A DNA stretch of 64,000 nt from Limibacillus sp. GTDB lineage: Bacteria; Pseudomonadota; Alphaproteobacteria; Kiloniellales; CECT-8803. Numbering within the stretch: position 1 is the first letter of the stretch; each line of letters begins with the position of its first letter. Position numbers and translations under genes: made by a program. Location: contig JARRJC010000004.1 in NCBI GenBank assembly GCA_037379885.1, forward strand, positions 40,034 to 104,033, read 5' to 3'. The notes below the pieces were generated by a model that was not told the DNA's origin, ran no database searches, and worked only from the letters and a program-made list of their open reading frames with translations. Positions 17,851 to 26,843 of the stretch are shown here, piece by piece.

Positions 17851-19254
17851 TCAGCGCGTGACGCCGCGCAGATACCAGAACCTTACGGTGTGCAGCAGGC
17901 CCGCTGCCCCCAAGCCGACCAGAATGCCCGCCCAGACGCCCGAGCCGCCATAGCCCAGCCAGAAGCCTAGCGCCACGGAGGTCGGCAGACCAACGCCCCA
18001 GTAGCTGACCAGGGACACCACCATGGGAACGGTCACGTCCTTGAGGCCGCGCAGTGCGCCCGAGGCGATCACCTGCGCCCCGTCGAAGACCTGCATCAGG
18101 GCCGCGAAGAACATGAACTGCACGCCGAGCGCCAACACCGCGGCGCTGCCCGGTGCGGATTCATCGAGAAAGGCCCAGATCACCAATTCCGGCGCGATCA
18201 GGTAGAAGAGCCCGACGCAGCTCATGAAGCCGGTTCCCATGGCGAGCGCCACCCAGCCCGCGCGATAGGCCGCCTGCGGCCTGCCGGCGCCCGCGTGCAG
18301 GCCGACCCGGATGGTCGCGGCCTGGCTGATGCCCAGGACGACCATGAAGGAGACCGCAACGCATTGCATGGCGATGGCGTGGGCGGCGAGCACCAAGGTG
18401 CCCAGCAACCCCACCATGTAGGCCGATACCGTGAAGAGGATCTCCTCGAAGAGCATGGCGATCCCGATGGGAATGCCCAGGCGGAAGATCTCGACGAAGC
18501 GCGGCCAATCCGGCTTCCACAGATGGCGCAGGATCCCATAGCGGCGGAACGGCCGGCAGGCGACCACGTAGCCCAAGAGGCAAAGAAACATGAAGCCGTT
18601 CGACAGGCTGGAGGCGATGCCCGCCCCCGCGAGGCCCAGCGCCGGCATGCCGAAGTTGCCGAAGATGAGCGCGTAGTTCACCAGCACGTTGACGGGAATG
18701 CCGGCCGCCGTCACGTAGGTCACGACCCGGACCCTGTCGAAGGCGGCGATGAACATCCGCAGGACCATGATCCAGAGCACGGGGCCCAGGCCCGGCAGCA
18801 TCCAGCGAATGTAGAGCGCCGCGTCGGCCGCGTTCTCAGGCTCCTGCCCCAGCAGCAGGATCAAGGGCTCGGAGAACCAGAAGATCGGCGTGAAGATCAG
18901 CGTCAGAAAGGCCCCGGCCCAAAGTCCCTGGCGCACCGAGCGGCGCACGCCGCGCGGCTTGTGGGCGCCGCGCGCTTGAGCCACCAGCGGCGCCACCGCG
19001 CTGACCACGCCCAGCCCGAAGATGATGAAGGCGAACTGGAGATGCACCGCCAGCGTCGCCGCCGCCAGGGGCTGAGGACCCAGCCAGCCCAGCATGACCA
19101 CATCGCTGGTCCAGATCGCCACCTGGCAGAGACCGGCCAGCACCAGCGGCAGCGCAAGCGCCGCCGTCGCCTTGACCTCGGTGAGCCAAGGGCGTGGGGG
19201 AGCCACCGCTCCGGCGCCCTGGCCGGGCGCGGATTGAAGGGTCGGATCGATCAT
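17851..19254 (-). CDS. MATE-family multidrug/toxin efflux transporter
   Basis: 467-residue inner-membrane protein with about 12 transmembrane helices arranged as two six-helix halves. Two-fold internal similarity, the TM1 region (ALPLVLAGLCQVAIWTSDVV) and GWLGPQPLAAATLA match NorM-type MATE exporters, which use Na+ or H+ gradients. No substrate can be inferred. It precedes tlyA. An intergenic gap of about 65 bp separates it from the dxs gene. Confidence 0.92.
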   Translation of the reverse strand: MIDPTLQSAPGQGAGAVAPPRPWLTEVKATAALALPLVLAGLCQVAIWTSDVVMLGWLGPQPLAAATLAVHLQFAFIIFGLGVVSAVAPLVAQARGAHKPRGVRRSVRQGLWAGAFLTLIFTPIFWFSEPLILLLGQEPENAADAALYIRWMLPGLGPVLWIMVLRMFIAAFDRVRVVTYVTAAGIPVNVLVNYALIFGNFGMPALGLAGAGIASSLSNGFMFLCLLGYVVACRPFRRYGILRHLWKPDWPRFVEIFRLGIPIGIAMLFEEILFTVSAYMVGLLGTLVLAAHAIAMQCVAVSFMVVLGISQAATIRVGLHAGAGRPQAAYRAGWVALAMGTGFMSCVGLFYLIAPELVIWAFLDESAPGSAAVLALGVQFMFFAALMQVFDGAQVIASGALRGLKDVTVPMVVSLVSYWGVGLPTSVALGFWLGYGGSGVWAGILVGLGAAGLLHTVRFWYLRGVTR

Positions 19255-19319
19255 GGTGGCCGGGACTATGTCCCAGCTCCGGCGGCGCGGAAAGCCCTAA
19301 GACCTCTTGAGGAGACCGC

Positions 19320-21260
19320 TCAGGCGCGCTGGCCGGATGTCTCGCTCTCCACCTCGGGTTCGTTGTAGCCCAGCGACTGCAAGGCGGCGGCGGCGATGTG
19401 GCGGGCGGTCAGGCCGGCCTGCTCGTACTGCTTTTCCGGCTTGTCGTGGTCGATGAAGAAGTCGGGCAGACAGAGCGGTCGGAACTTCAGTTGGCCGTCC
19501 AGAAGACCGTCCCAGGCCAGGAAATGCCCGACATGGGAACCGAAGCCGCCGACCGCGCCCTCCTCGACCGTGATCAAGACCTCATGCTCGGCGGCGAGGC
19601 GCCGGATCAGTTCTTCGTCCAGGGGCTTGGCGAAGCGCGCGTCGGCCACTGTGGTCGAGAGCCCCTTGGCCCCGAGCATCTCGGCGGCCGCCAGCGCCTC
19701 GGCCAGCCGCGTGCCGTAGGAGAGCACCGCCACGCGGCTGCCTTCCTGGAGGATGCGGCCCTTTCCGATTTCGAGCGGCGTGCCGCGCGCGGGCAGTTCG
19801 ACCTTGGCCGTGCCCTCGCCTCTCGGATAGCGCAGCGCCGAGGGGCGGTCGTTGATCTGCGCCGCCGTGGCGACCATGTGCATCAGCTCCGCCTCATCGG
19901 CCGCGGCCATCAGCACCATGCCCGGCAGGCAGCCCAGATAGGTGATGTCGTATGACCCCTGGTGGGTGACGCCGTCGGCGCCGACCATCCCGGCGCGGTC
20001 TATGGCGAAGCGCACCGGCAGGGACTGGATCGCCACGTCGTGCACGATCTGGTCGTAGGCGCGCTGCAGGAAGGTGGAGTAGATCGCAACGAAGGGCTTC
20101 AAGCCCATGCAGGACATCCCGGCGGCGAAGGTCACGGCGTGCTGCTCTGCGATGCCGACATCGAAGCTGCGGTCGGGGAACTGCTCGGCGAACTTGTCGA
20201 GCCCGGTGCCAGAGGGCATGGCCGCGGTCACGGCGACCACGGAGTCGTCGGCCTCGGCTTCCGCGATCAGGCCTTTCGCGAAGACGGAGGTGTAAGAAGG
20301 CGCCTTGGGCGTGGGTTTCGCCTGCTCGCCCGTCACCACGTCGAACTTGGCGACGCCGTGGTACTTGTCGGCGGAGTCCTCGGCGGGCTGATAGCCCTTG
20401 CCCTTCTGCGTGACGCAGTGGATCAGGATCGGCCCCAGATACTCGCCGTCGCGCGCGTTGCGCAGCACCGGCAGCAGGTGGTCCATGTTGTGGCCGTCGA
20501 TCGGTCCCAGGTAGAAAAAGCCCAGCTCTTCGAACAAGGTGCCACCGGTCAGAAAGCCGCGCGCGTACTCCTCTGCGCGCTGCGCCGCCTTTTCGAAGGC
20601 GCGCGGGAACTTGGCCGCAATCTCCTTACCCAGGTGGCGCACCGACTGGTAGGGCTTGGAGGAGATGAGTTGCGAGAGGTAGCCGCTCATCGCGCCCACC
20701 GGCGGAGCGATGGACATGTCGTTGTCGTTGAGGATGACGATCAGGCGGCTGCGCCTTGCGCCCGCGTTGTTCATGGCTTCGTAGGCCATGCCGGCGGAGA
20801 GCGCGCCGTCGCCGATCACCGAGACCACCGTGAAATCGTCGTCGCGCAGGTCGCGCGCCACCGCATAGCCGAGTCCGGCGGAGATGGAGGTCGAGGAGTG
20901 CGCGGCGCCGAAGGGATCGTACTCGCTCTCCTTGCGGCTGGTGAAGCCGGACAGCCCCCCGCCCTGACGCAAGGTGGTCATGCGGTCGCGCCGCCCGGTC
21001 AGGATCTTATGGGGATAGCACTGGTGGCCCACATCCCAGATAAGCTTGTCGTCCGGCGTGTTGAAGATGTAGTGGATCGCAACGGTGAGTTCGACCACGC
21101 CCAAGCCAGCGCCCAGGTGGCCGCCTGTCGTGGAGACGGCGCGCAGCATGTCCTGCCGCACTTCCTCGGCGACGGCTTTCAGCTTATCCGCGGGCAGTTT
21201 GCGTAAGTCCGCAGGCGAGGATATTTGGTCGAGAAGCGGCGTCTCGCTGCGGTCACTCAA
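19320..21260 (-). CDS. dxs: 1-deoxy-D-xylulose-5-phosphate synthase
   Basis: First enzyme of the MEP isoprenoid pathway; condenses pyruvate and glyceraldehyde 3-phosphate using thiamine diphosphate. 646 residues. The N-terminal [19 protein letters not shown], the ThDP motif [17 protein letters not shown] and the central [20 protein letters not shown] are diagnostic. The start is a TTG at 21260 with GAGGAGGAAAA upstream. A longer open frame begins at 21350, but its extra 30 residues are Arg-rich and lack a ribosome site. Downstream of ispA and xseB in one isoprenoid transcription unit. Confidence 0.96.
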   Translation of the reverse strand: MSDRSETPLLDQISSPADLRKLPADKLKAVAEEVRQDMLRAVSTTGGHLGAGLGVVELTVAIHYIFNTPDDKLIWDVGHQCYPHKILTGRRDRMTTLRQGGGLSGFTSRKESEYDPFGAAHSSTSISAGLGYAVARDLRDDDFTVVSVIGDGALSAGMAYEAMNNAGARRSRLIVILNDNDMSIAPPVGAMSGYLSQLISSKPYQSVRHLGKEIAAKFPRAFEKAAQRAEEYARGFLTGGTLFEELGFFYLGPIDGHNMDHLLPVLRNARDGEYLGPILIHCVTQKGKGYQPAEDSADKYHGVAKFDVVTGEQAKPTPKAPSYTSVFAKGLIAEAEADDSVVAVTAAMPSGTGLDKFAEQFPDRSFDVGIAEQHAVTFAAGMSCMGLKPFVAIYSTFLQRAYDQIVHDVAIQSLPVRFAIDRAGMVGADGVTHQGSYDITYLGCLPGMVLMAAADEAELMHMVATAAQINDRPSALRYPRGEGTAKVELPARGTPLEIGKGRILQEGSRVAVLSYGTRLAEALAAAEMLGAKGLSTTVADARFAKPLDEELIRRLAAEHEVLITVEEGAVGGFGSHVGHFLAWDGLLDGQLKFRPLCLPDFFIDHDKPEKQYEQAGLTARHIAAAALQSLGYNEPEVESETSGQRA

Positions 21261-21382
21261 AGGCTTTTCCTCCTCGGTCGTCGAACGGTCCTTGGCGGAC
21301 CGTCTCGTTCTTCTATCGTTGCGCCAGGCCTTGCGCCAGATTTGGCTCACTTTTCCGGAAAAGCGAACCGATGGTCTTTAGA

Positions 21383-22276
21383 TCACGACCTACGGTCGAT
21401 CACGAATTCGGCTGTCTTGCGCAAAAACTCCGCCTTTTCGCCGAAAGAATCAAGGCATCCCAAGGCTTCATCCACCAGGGCGCGCGCCTTTTCTCGCGCT
21501 CCACCGGCCCCCAGGAAGGCGACGAAGGTAACCTTGTCCGCCGCTGCGTCCTGTCCAGCAGGTTTTCCCAGCTCTTCCGCCGAACTCTCCACGTCCAGGA
21601 TATCGTCCTTGATCTGAAAGGCCAAACCAAGCGCAGCGGCATAGCGCCTCAGCGCCTCGCGATCGCTCCGGTGCGCCTTGCCCAGAACGGCCCCGGCATC
21701 GACCGCATAGGCGATCAAGGCCCCGGTCTTCAAGGCCTGAAGCCGCTCCAGCTCGGCCAGATCGAGGTTCAGCCTGCCCGCTTCCGCGGCGATGTCGATC
21801 ATCTGCCCGCCGACCATGCCGCGCGTGCCGCCCGCCGCCGCGAGGCCGGCGACCAGCGCGCAGCGCACCTCTGCGTCCGGGTGCGTCTCAGGATCCGAAA
21901 GCACGGCGAAGGCTTCGGTCAGGAGACCGTCGCCCGCAAGGATCGCCGTGGCCTCGTCAGTGGTCTTGTGGAGCGTCGGGCGGCCCCGCCTGAGGTCTGA
22001 ATTGTCCATGGCGGGCAGATCGTCGTGCACCAGCGAGTAGCAGTGCACCATCTCCAGGGCCGCACCGGCGCGCAGCGCGCGCGGCGGCGGCACCTCGAAG
22101 AGCGCGGCGCTCTGGAGCAGCAGGAAGGGCCGCAAGCGCTTGCCGCCGCGCAGGCAGGCGTAGCGCATGGCCTCCACCACCCGCGCCTCCGGGCCCTCCA
22201 CGGGCGGGAGCAGGCGCTCAAGCAGCGCTTCCACCGCAGCGGCGGTCTCCTCAAGGGCCTGGTTGAAAGCGGACAA
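21383..22276 (-). CDS. ispA: Polyprenyl (farnesyl/geranylgeranyl) diphosphate synthase
   Basis: Builds FPP from isopentenyl and dimethylallyl diphosphates. The two Asp-rich metal sites are visible: DDLPAMDN (first) and DDILDV (second), plus KTGALIAYAV and GKPAGQDAAADK. 297 residues with the TTG start at 22276, which suits the usual ~300. The open frame extends 35 codons upstream into xseB, but that part has no family likeness. CTG or other nearby starts are possible; the start is uncertain. Its 5' end nearly abuts the xseB stop. Confidence 0.9.
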   Translation of the reverse strand: MSAFNQALEETAAAVEALLERLLPPVEGPEARVVEAMRYACLRGGKRLRPFLLLQSAALFEVPPPRALRAGAALEMVHCYSLVHDDLPAMDNSDLRRGRPTLHKTTDEATAILAGDGLLTEAFAVLSDPETHPDAEVRCALVAGLAAAGGTRGMVGGQMIDIAAEAGRLNLDLAELERLQALKTGALIAYAVDAGAVLGKAHRSDREALRRYAAALGLAFQIKDDILDVESSAEELGKPAGQDAAADKVTFVAFLGAGGAREKARALVDEALGCLDSFGEKAEFLRKTAEFVIDRRS

Positions 22277-22281
22277 GGACG

Positions 22282-22542
22282 TCAGTCCATATCGAGGGGT
22301 TCGCTGCCGCTCGGCTTGCCATCCGGGCCAAGGCTGATCTTCTCGATGCGCTCCTGGGCTTCGCGCAGCTTCTGTTCGCAATGGGTCTTCAGGGCGGCGC
22401 CCTTCTGATAGGCCCCGATGGACTCCTCAAGCTTACCCTCGCCCTTCTCCAGGTCCTCGACGATTTTTCGGAGTTGCTGCAAGGCCTCCTCAAAGCTGAG
22501 CTTGGCGATCTCAGGAGGGACGGTTTTATCGGACATGGTCAT
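22282..22542 (-). CDS. xseB: Exodeoxyribonuclease VII small subunit
   Basis: 86-residue helical subunit that joins XseA in the single-strand exonuclease. The family signature LSFEEALQQLRKIVEDLEKGE and the LEESIGAYQKGAALKTHCEQKL heptad helix are clear. The ATG at 22542 and the ATG two codons later are both plausible; AAGAAGG precedes. xseB-ispA-dxs is a widely conserved order. Confidence 0.95.
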   Translation of the reverse strand: MTMSDKTVPPEIAKLSFEEALQQLRKIVEDLEKGEGKLEESIGAYQKGAALKTHCEQKLREAQERIEKISLGPDGKPSGSEPLDMD

Positions 22543-22563
22543 CAGAGCCTTCTTGCTGTTCTC

Positions 22564-23493
22564 TCAGGCCGCCATCAGGGCGCGGACGTGCGCCGCAGCG
22601 CTTCGGCCCAGGGCGTCCAGATCGTAGCCGCCTTCCAGGGTGGAGACCACCCTGCCACCGCAGGCCGAGGCCGCCACGCTGAGGATTTCCGAGGTGATCC
22701 AGGCGAAATCCTCCTCAACCAGCCGGAGCGCGGCCAGAGGGTCCGCCTCGTGCGCGTCGAATCCCGCCGAAACCAGGATGAAATCCGGATCGAAACTGGC
22801 GAGCCTGGGCAGCGCTACGTCGCTCCAGGTCTCTCGAAAAGAATCGGAGCCGCTTTCGGGATGGAGCGGCAGATTCAGGATGTTGCCCGCCGCCCCTCTT
22901 TCCTGCGCCGATCCGCTGCCGGGATAGAGCGGCATCTGGTGGCTGGAAATCAGCATCAGGTCCGGGTCGTCCCAGAAAATCGCCTGGGTTCCGTTCCCGT
23001 GATGCACGTCGAAGTCCAGCACCGCGACCCTGTTGCAGCCATGCGCCTCACGCGCATGCAGGGCGCCGATGGCGACGTTGTTGAACAGGCAGAAGCCCAT
23101 TGCCTGGGCGATCTCGGCATGGTGCCCCGGCGGGCGCACCGCGCAAAAGGCGTTGGCGGCTTCCCCCGCCATCACGGCATCGACGGCCGCGCAGACCGCG
23201 CCGGACGCCCGCAAGGCAGCTTCGCCGGACCCGGCGGAGACGATGGTGTCGCTGTCCAGTCTGGCGCGCCCGCTTTCCGGAACGCTCGCCAGGGTCTGAT
23301 CGACATAGTCCGCCGGATGGGCGAGGGTCAGTTGCGCGCGCTCGGCGCGGGGCGCCTCGCGCCGCTCCAGTGCGTTGAACTCCGGGCCCTCCAGCGCCGA
23401 CAGCACCGCCTTCAAACGCAAAGGCTGTTCGGGATGCCCGTCGCCCGGGTCATGGGCGGCGCAGGCTTCGTGGCTGTAGAGCACTGTCGTCAT
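22564..23493 (-). CDS. Histone deacetylase-fold protein (arginase/deacetylase superfamily)
   Basis: 309-residue zinc-dependent amidohydrolase of the class II HDAC/acetoin utilisation type. Motifs AVRPPGHHAE (His-His pair), AVLDFDVHHGNGTQAIF (zinc ligands Asp-x-His) and FILVSAGFDAHEADP (Asp) are all kept, so it should be active. Bacterial members act on acetylated polyamines or acetyl-lysine; substrate here unknown. It is 21 bp upstream of xseB on the same strand, so it may lead that transcription unit. Confidence 0.9.
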   Translation of the reverse strand: MTTVLYSHEACAAHDPGDGHPEQPLRLKAVLSALEGPEFNALERREAPRAERAQLTLAHPADYVDQTLASVPESGRARLDSDTIVSAGSGEAALRASGAVCAAVDAVMAGEAANAFCAVRPPGHHAEIAQAMGFCLFNNVAIGALHAREAHGCNRVAVLDFDVHHGNGTQAIFWDDPDLMLISSHQMPLYPGSGSAQERGAAGNILNLPLHPESGSDSFRETWSDVALPRLASFDPDFILVSAGFDAHEADPLAALRLVEEDFAWITSEILSVAASACGGRVVSTLEGGYDLDALGRSAAAHVRALMAA

Positions 23494-23530
23494 GGCAATC
23501 CCTCTCGCTCTCTCGCGTCAGCCTTCCGCT

Positions 23531-23788
23531 TTAGCCGTCCGCCTTGCGGATCAGAAAACGGTAGCGCCCCTCCTCCTCGACCGCCTCCAACAGTTCATGG
23601 CCCGTGGTCTCGCAAAAGGCCGGGAAATCCTGAAGCGCGGAAGGGTCCGTTGCAAGCACGCGGATGGTGTCTCCGCTCGCCAAGCTCTTCATCGCCTTGC
23701 GCGCCTTGAGGACGGGCAAGGGGCACTTCAGGCCGCTCGCGTCCAGTTCCATCGCCGGATCACCGCCCTGTTTCTCAGACTCCGTCAT
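23531..23788 (-). CDS. TusA/SirA-family sulfur-carrier protein
   Basis: 85 residues. The motif LKCPLPVLKARKAMKSLASG contains the Cys-Pro-x-Pro that carries persulfide in TusA proteins, followed by the typical TDPSALQDFPAFCETTGHELL. It belongs to the group used for sulfur transfer to tRNA thiouridine or to Moco/FeS-related sulfur trafficking. The ATG at 23788 follows GAGGAC; an open frame extends 24 codons upstream without supporting features. It diverges from the ArsR-family gene at 23864 with 75 bp between. Confidence 0.87.
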   Translation of the reverse strand: MTESEKQGGDPAMELDASGLKCPLPVLKARKAMKSLASGDTIRVLATDPSALQDFPAFCETTGHELLEAVEEEGRYRFLIRKADG

Positions 23789-23834
23789 GCCGTCCTCTTC
23801 GCACTGCAAAAAATCTATTCGACAGCCCTTGATT

Positions 23835-23857
23835 AGAGGTTCTGCAGAGATACCTCT
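23835..23857. promoter_or_regulatory. Inverted repeat in the tusA / ArsR-family divergent promoter
   Basis: AGAGGT (23835-23840) and ACCTCT (23852-23857), perfect 6-bp arms with 11 bp between. It sits in the 75-bp divergent gap and overlaps the expected ribosome region of the ArsR-family gene. It is a natural candidate operator for that repressor, by position. Confidence 0.45.
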
Positions 23858-23863
23858 CACGAC

Positions 23864-24220
23864 ATGAGATACCAGGGTCTAGATCGCGCTGCAAAACCTG
23901 CGAGCTCGCTGCTGAAAGCGGTGGCTAACGACAGGCGTCTGTCCATTCTCTGCCACCTGGCCCACGCCGAGCATGCCGTGGGCGAGCTCAGCGAGAAGGT
24001 GGGCTTGAGCCAATCGGCGCTTTCCCAGCACCTGGCGAAGCTGCGCCGGGACAATCTGGTCTCCACCCGCCGCGAGGCGCAGACGATTTACTATTCGCTC
24101 AACGGCGAGCGGGTCATTCCCTTGCTCGATCGTCTGCATGAGCTCTTCGCCGAGGGTGGGCGCGGCGGCTCAATGGCGGACGCGAACGGCGCCGGCGGCA
24201 AGACAGCCCCAGCCGAGTAG
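23864..24220 (+). CDS. ArsR-family winged-helix regulator, BigR/YgaV/SqrR-like
   Basis: 118 residues. The DNA-binding region GLSQSALSQHLAKLRRDNLV and the preceding RRLSILCHLAHAEHAVGELSE closely follow the BigR/SqrR group of sulfide- and polysulfide-sensing repressors. One expected sensor Cys is present (Cys30), but the second, normally near the C-terminal helix, is absent (LHELFAEGG). Divergence from a TusA-like sulfur carrier fits a role in sulfur response. The last 51 bp overlap the DUF423 gene on the other strand. Whether it still senses thiols by a disulfide is doubtful. Confidence 0.82.
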   Translation: MRYQGLDRAAKPASSLLKAVANDRRLSILCHLAHAEHAVGELSEKVGLSQSALSQHLAKLRRDNLVSTRREAQTIYYSLNGERVIPLLDRLHELFAEGGRGGSMADANGAGGKTAPAE

Positions 24221-24574
24221 CAGAAGCACCCCGCCCAGCGGCGTGATCCAGGCAAGCGCCGTCACTCCGCTCAAGGCCATGACCACCAGCGAGCCGGAAA
24301 ACAGCATCCCCCCCAAAGCTACCGACCAGGCGCTGAGCAGGAAGGCGCGGCTGGGCCTGCGCGCGAGCAGCAAGGAGAGGCCGAGCAGAAGCGGCGCATG
24401 GGCAAGCCAATAGTCGCTGGCTGTCTCAACCCAACCCAGCGCCTTCGGCTCCAGAGAGCCCTGGAGGGCGTGCGCGGCGAAGGCCCCGAAGCCCACACCC
24501 AGCAAGCCGAACAGCGCGGCCATCAGGAGCCAAGATGGAACGAAGCCGCGCTCCGTCGATCCAATTGAGTTCAT
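24170..24574 (-). CDS. DUF423 inner-membrane protein (YgdD-like)
   Basis: 134 residues with four predicted membrane helices (LMAALFGLLGVGFGAFAA, APLLLGLSLLLA, LSAWSVALGGMLFSGS, WITPLGGVLLLLGWG). The small size, helix spacing and AAHALQGSL motif match DUF423. Function unknown. The ATG at 24574 is chosen; the frame is open further upstream, but only with basic low-complexity sequence. Its 3' end overlaps the ArsR-family gene by 51 bp. Confidence 0.85.
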   Translation of the reverse strand: MNSIGSTERGFVPSWLLMAALFGLLGVGFGAFAAHALQGSLEPKALGWVETASDYWLAHAPLLLGLSLLLARRPSRAFLLSAWSVALGGMLFSGSLVVMALSGVTALAWITPLGGVLLLLGWGCLAAGAVRVRH

Positions 24575-24662
24575 GGCGTGCTTCTCACTCTTTCTGCCGG
24601 CCCCGGGGAATGGCAGTCTAACCGGAGAGTTCCCCATCCCTCCGCTCCGGAGATTGTCGAAG

Positions 24663-25454
24663 ATGACCGAGTCCCTCCTGATCCTGGAACGGCAAGGCGC
24701 GCTGGGCAAGATCACGCTCAACCGTCCCGACCGCATGAACGCCCTGACCCGTCCCCTTCTTGAAGAGCTGGGGCGCGCCCTGAAGGATCTGGCCAAGGAC
24801 GACCATATCCGCGCAGTGGTCCTCACCGGCAGCGGCCGTGCCTTCTGCGCCGGACAGGACCTCTCCGAGGCGGCCCTCTTCGAGGGCGACCCGGGAGAGG
24901 CCGTGGCGCAGTCCCTAGACGCCTATTATCACCCCGTGTTGATGACCATCGCGACCATGGAAAAACCGGTGATCGCCCAAGTCCAGGGCATCGCCGCCGG
25001 GGCGGGCTGTAATCTGGCTTTGGCCTGCGATCTCGTCCTGGCCGCCGAAAGCGCGTCCTTCCTGCAGGCCTTCGCGCGCATCGGCCTGATGCCCGATTGC
25101 GGCGGCACCTGGGCGCTGCCCCGTCTGGTGGGGACGGCCCGGGCCAAGGCGATGATGATGCTGGCCGAGGAGCTTCCGGCGCGCGAAGCGGTCTCGCTCG
25201 GGATGATCTACCGCTGTCTGCCCGATGCTGAGCTCGAGGCGGGCGTCGAAGCGCTCGCGCTGCGTCTTGCCGCGGGGCCGACGCGCTCCTACGGCCTCAT
25301 CAAGCGCGCCTTGAAGGAGGGCGGCGCCGGGGGCTATGGCGCGCAGTTGGACCTGGAGCGCGACCTGCAGGCAGAAGCCGCGCGCAGCAACGATTTCAAA
25401 GAGGGGCTCGCGGCCTTCAAGGAGAAACGCAAGCCCCGCTTTTCCGGTAGCTGA
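24663..25454 (+). CDS. Enoyl-CoA hydratase/isomerase family protein (PaaG-like)
   Basis: 263 residues of the crotonase superfamily. Conserved oxyanion-hole segments are GSGRAFCAGQDLSE and IAAGAGCNLALACDLVLAA. The segment FARIGLMPDCGGTWALPRLVG carries Asp where PaaG isomerases have it, rather than the classic hydratase Glu. It may act in phenylacetate-type or fatty-acid CoA degradation; no such operon is adjacent, so the substrate is open. The ATG at 24663 is used. Divergent from the DUF423 gene. Confidence 0.85.
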   Translation: MTESLLILERQGALGKITLNRPDRMNALTRPLLEELGRALKDLAKDDHIRAVVLTGSGRAFCAGQDLSEAALFEGDPGEAVAQSLDAYYHPVLMTIATMEKPVIAQVQGIAAGAGCNLALACDLVLAAESASFLQAFARIGLMPDCGGTWALPRLVGTARAKAMMMLAEELPAREAVSLGMIYRCLPDAELEAGVEALALRLAAGPTRSYGLIKRALKEGGAGGYGAQLDLERDLQAEAARSNDFKEGLAAFKEKRKPRFSGS

Positions 25455-25460
25455 CCCGCC

Positions 25461-26006
25461 CTAGGCCGCCTTGCTGAAGAACTTGCGCAGGGACTCGGCG
25501 GTCGTGGGGGAGACGTAGTACTCCCCGTCCACGATCATGGTCTTGCCCTTGTCCCACTTGGTCTTGTCGAAGTCCCAGGCGAAGAGCTGCGCCTTGTAGT
25601 GCGGGTCCTTGATGATGTGGCGCAGATGGCGCGTGGCGAGGCCCTGGAACTTGGATATTCCGTGAAGGTCCTTCTCGCCGGTGACCTCCAGCAGCTTCTT
25701 CATGCTGGCGCGCCCGCTCTTGCTCGAGAAGGCTTTCAGGATATCGAGCTGCTTCTTGGTCATGCCTGCGGTCAGGCGGCGGCACTGGTCCAGATCGAGA
25801 TCCACCGGCTCGCGCCAGCGCAAACCCTCGGTCTCCGTCTGAACCGCTTCCTTCTTCGCCTCGAGCTGGCTTGTCGCGGCCGCCTTCGGCGCGGCTTTCG
25901 CCTGCTTCTTGGCGGTGGAGCCGAGATCGCTGACCAGGCCCAGAATCTCGGCCTGTGCGACGCTGCTGAGACGTTTGAAATCCTTGCCGTCAATGACGAT
26001 CTGCAT
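25461..26006 (-). CDS. Hypothetical protein, helix-rich
   Basis: 181 residues, cytoplasmic. The N-terminus (MQIVIDGKDFKRLSSVAQAE) is followed by an Ala/Lys-rich linker (residues ~32-55) and a C-terminal half of regular charged segments (GMTKKQLDILKAFSSKSGRA, then HLRHIIKDPHY and VDGEYYVSPTTAESLRKF) that look like a winged-helix or small DNA/RNA-binding domain. I do not recognise the family. It is convergent with the enoyl-CoA hydratase-like gene, with 6 bp between, and diverges from gcrA. Confidence 0.65.
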   Translation of the reverse strand: MQIVIDGKDFKRLSSVAQAEILGLVSDLGSTAKKQAKAAPKAAATSQLEAKKEAVQTETEGLRWREPVDLDLDQCRRLTAGMTKKQLDILKAFSSKSGRASMKKLLEVTGEKDLHGISKFQGLATRHLRHIIKDPHYKAQLFAWDFDKTKWDKGKTMIVDGEYYVSPTTAESLRKFFSKAA

Positions 26007-26333
26007 GGTGAGCCCCTCTCCCTGAGTGAGGACTAATATAAGAAACGGTCGGGACGCTATGCCTTCTGTTGAGAGGCCACTAGCTTGCGCGCGACAGACA
26101 ACGCACTAAGCGCGGCGGGGCTGGTCTTCCTTCCGTTTCCTGATTGGGGGAACTCTAACACAGTCCAGGCGTTCTGCCGATTCGCCCGTAACCGCCCCGG
26201 CAATCTATCCACAACAAAAGATTCCTTGCGACTCGACTCCCTCGAACACACTGGATATCGTGTTTTCAACAGGACAGCCCACCATATCTAGTGAATTTGG
26301 CTTACTGAGACCGCGTGAAGGACGGAGGGGCAG
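26007..26333. other. Intergenic region upstream of gcrA
   Basis: 327 bp without a supported gene, between the hypothetical protein at 25461 and gcrA. It contains four GANTC sites (26179, 26220, 26230, 26235). A short GGA-rich ribosome site precedes the gcrA ATG. The gcrA promoter is expected here. No riboswitch or hairpin of note was seen. Confidence 0.6.
26220..26239. promoter_or_regulatory. Triple GANTC cluster upstream of gcrA
   Basis: GATTC at 26220, GACTC at 26230 and GACTC at 26235, three sites in 20 bp; a fourth (GATTC) lies at 26179. GANTC is the CcrM methylation site, and in Caulobacter gcrA transcription and GcrA activity both depend on GANTC methylation state. The cluster is 95-114 bp before the gcrA ATG, compatible with a promoter position. 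Functional role is inferred from those systems. Confidence 0.6.
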
Positions 26334-26828
26334 ATGACTTGGACCAATGAACGCATCGGTGAACTGACGAAGCTCTGGGAACAGGGGCTCAGCGCTTCTG
26401 AAATCGGCAAGGCCCTGGGGGTCTCCAAGAACGCCGTGGTCGGCAAGGCGCACCGCCTCAATCTGCCCGCCCGGCCCTCTCCCATCAAGCGCGGCGGCTC
26501 TTCCAAGCCCCGCAGCGGCAAGCCGACCCTGGTGACGCCGAAACTCAACACCTCGAAGATGTCGGCCACGGCCATGCATTGCCGGCCGGCCAAGCCGCTG
26601 ATCGAAGAGGAAGAGAAGACCGAGCGCCGCTCTCCCGTGCTCAACCGCCGCGCCTCGCGCGCCGCCTCCGGCTCCAGCGAATGCCTCTGGCCGATCGGTG
26701 ATCCGGGCGATGCGGACTTCCACTTCTGCGGCGAGCCCTCGGTTTCCGGGAAGCCCTACTGCGCGGAACACTGCTCCAAGGCCTACATCACCAAGAGCCG
26801 CAGCAGCAGCGAGACCGAAGCCGCCTGA
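26334..26828 (+). CDS. gcrA: Cell cycle regulator GcrA
   Basis: 164 residues. The N-terminal MTWTNERIGELTKLWEQGL and GLSASEIGKALGVSKNAVVG form the unusual helix-turn-helix of GcrA, a sigma-70 cofactor acting at methylated GANTC promoters. A basic linker precedes the C-terminal Cys-rich region (CLWPIGDPGDADFHFCG and YCAEHCSKAYI). It is restricted to alphaproteobacteria and is a strong marker of this organism's class. Monocistronic in appearance, with GANTC sites upstream. Confidence 0.97.
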   Translation: MTWTNERIGELTKLWEQGLSASEIGKALGVSKNAVVGKAHRLNLPARPSPIKRGGSSKPRSGKPTLVTPKLNTSKMSATAMHCRPAKPLIEEEEKTERRSPVLNRRASRAASGSSECLWPIGDPGDADFHFCGEPSVSGKPYCAEHCSKAYITKSRSSSETEAA

Positions 26829-26843
26829 AGCGGCCCCTATCCG

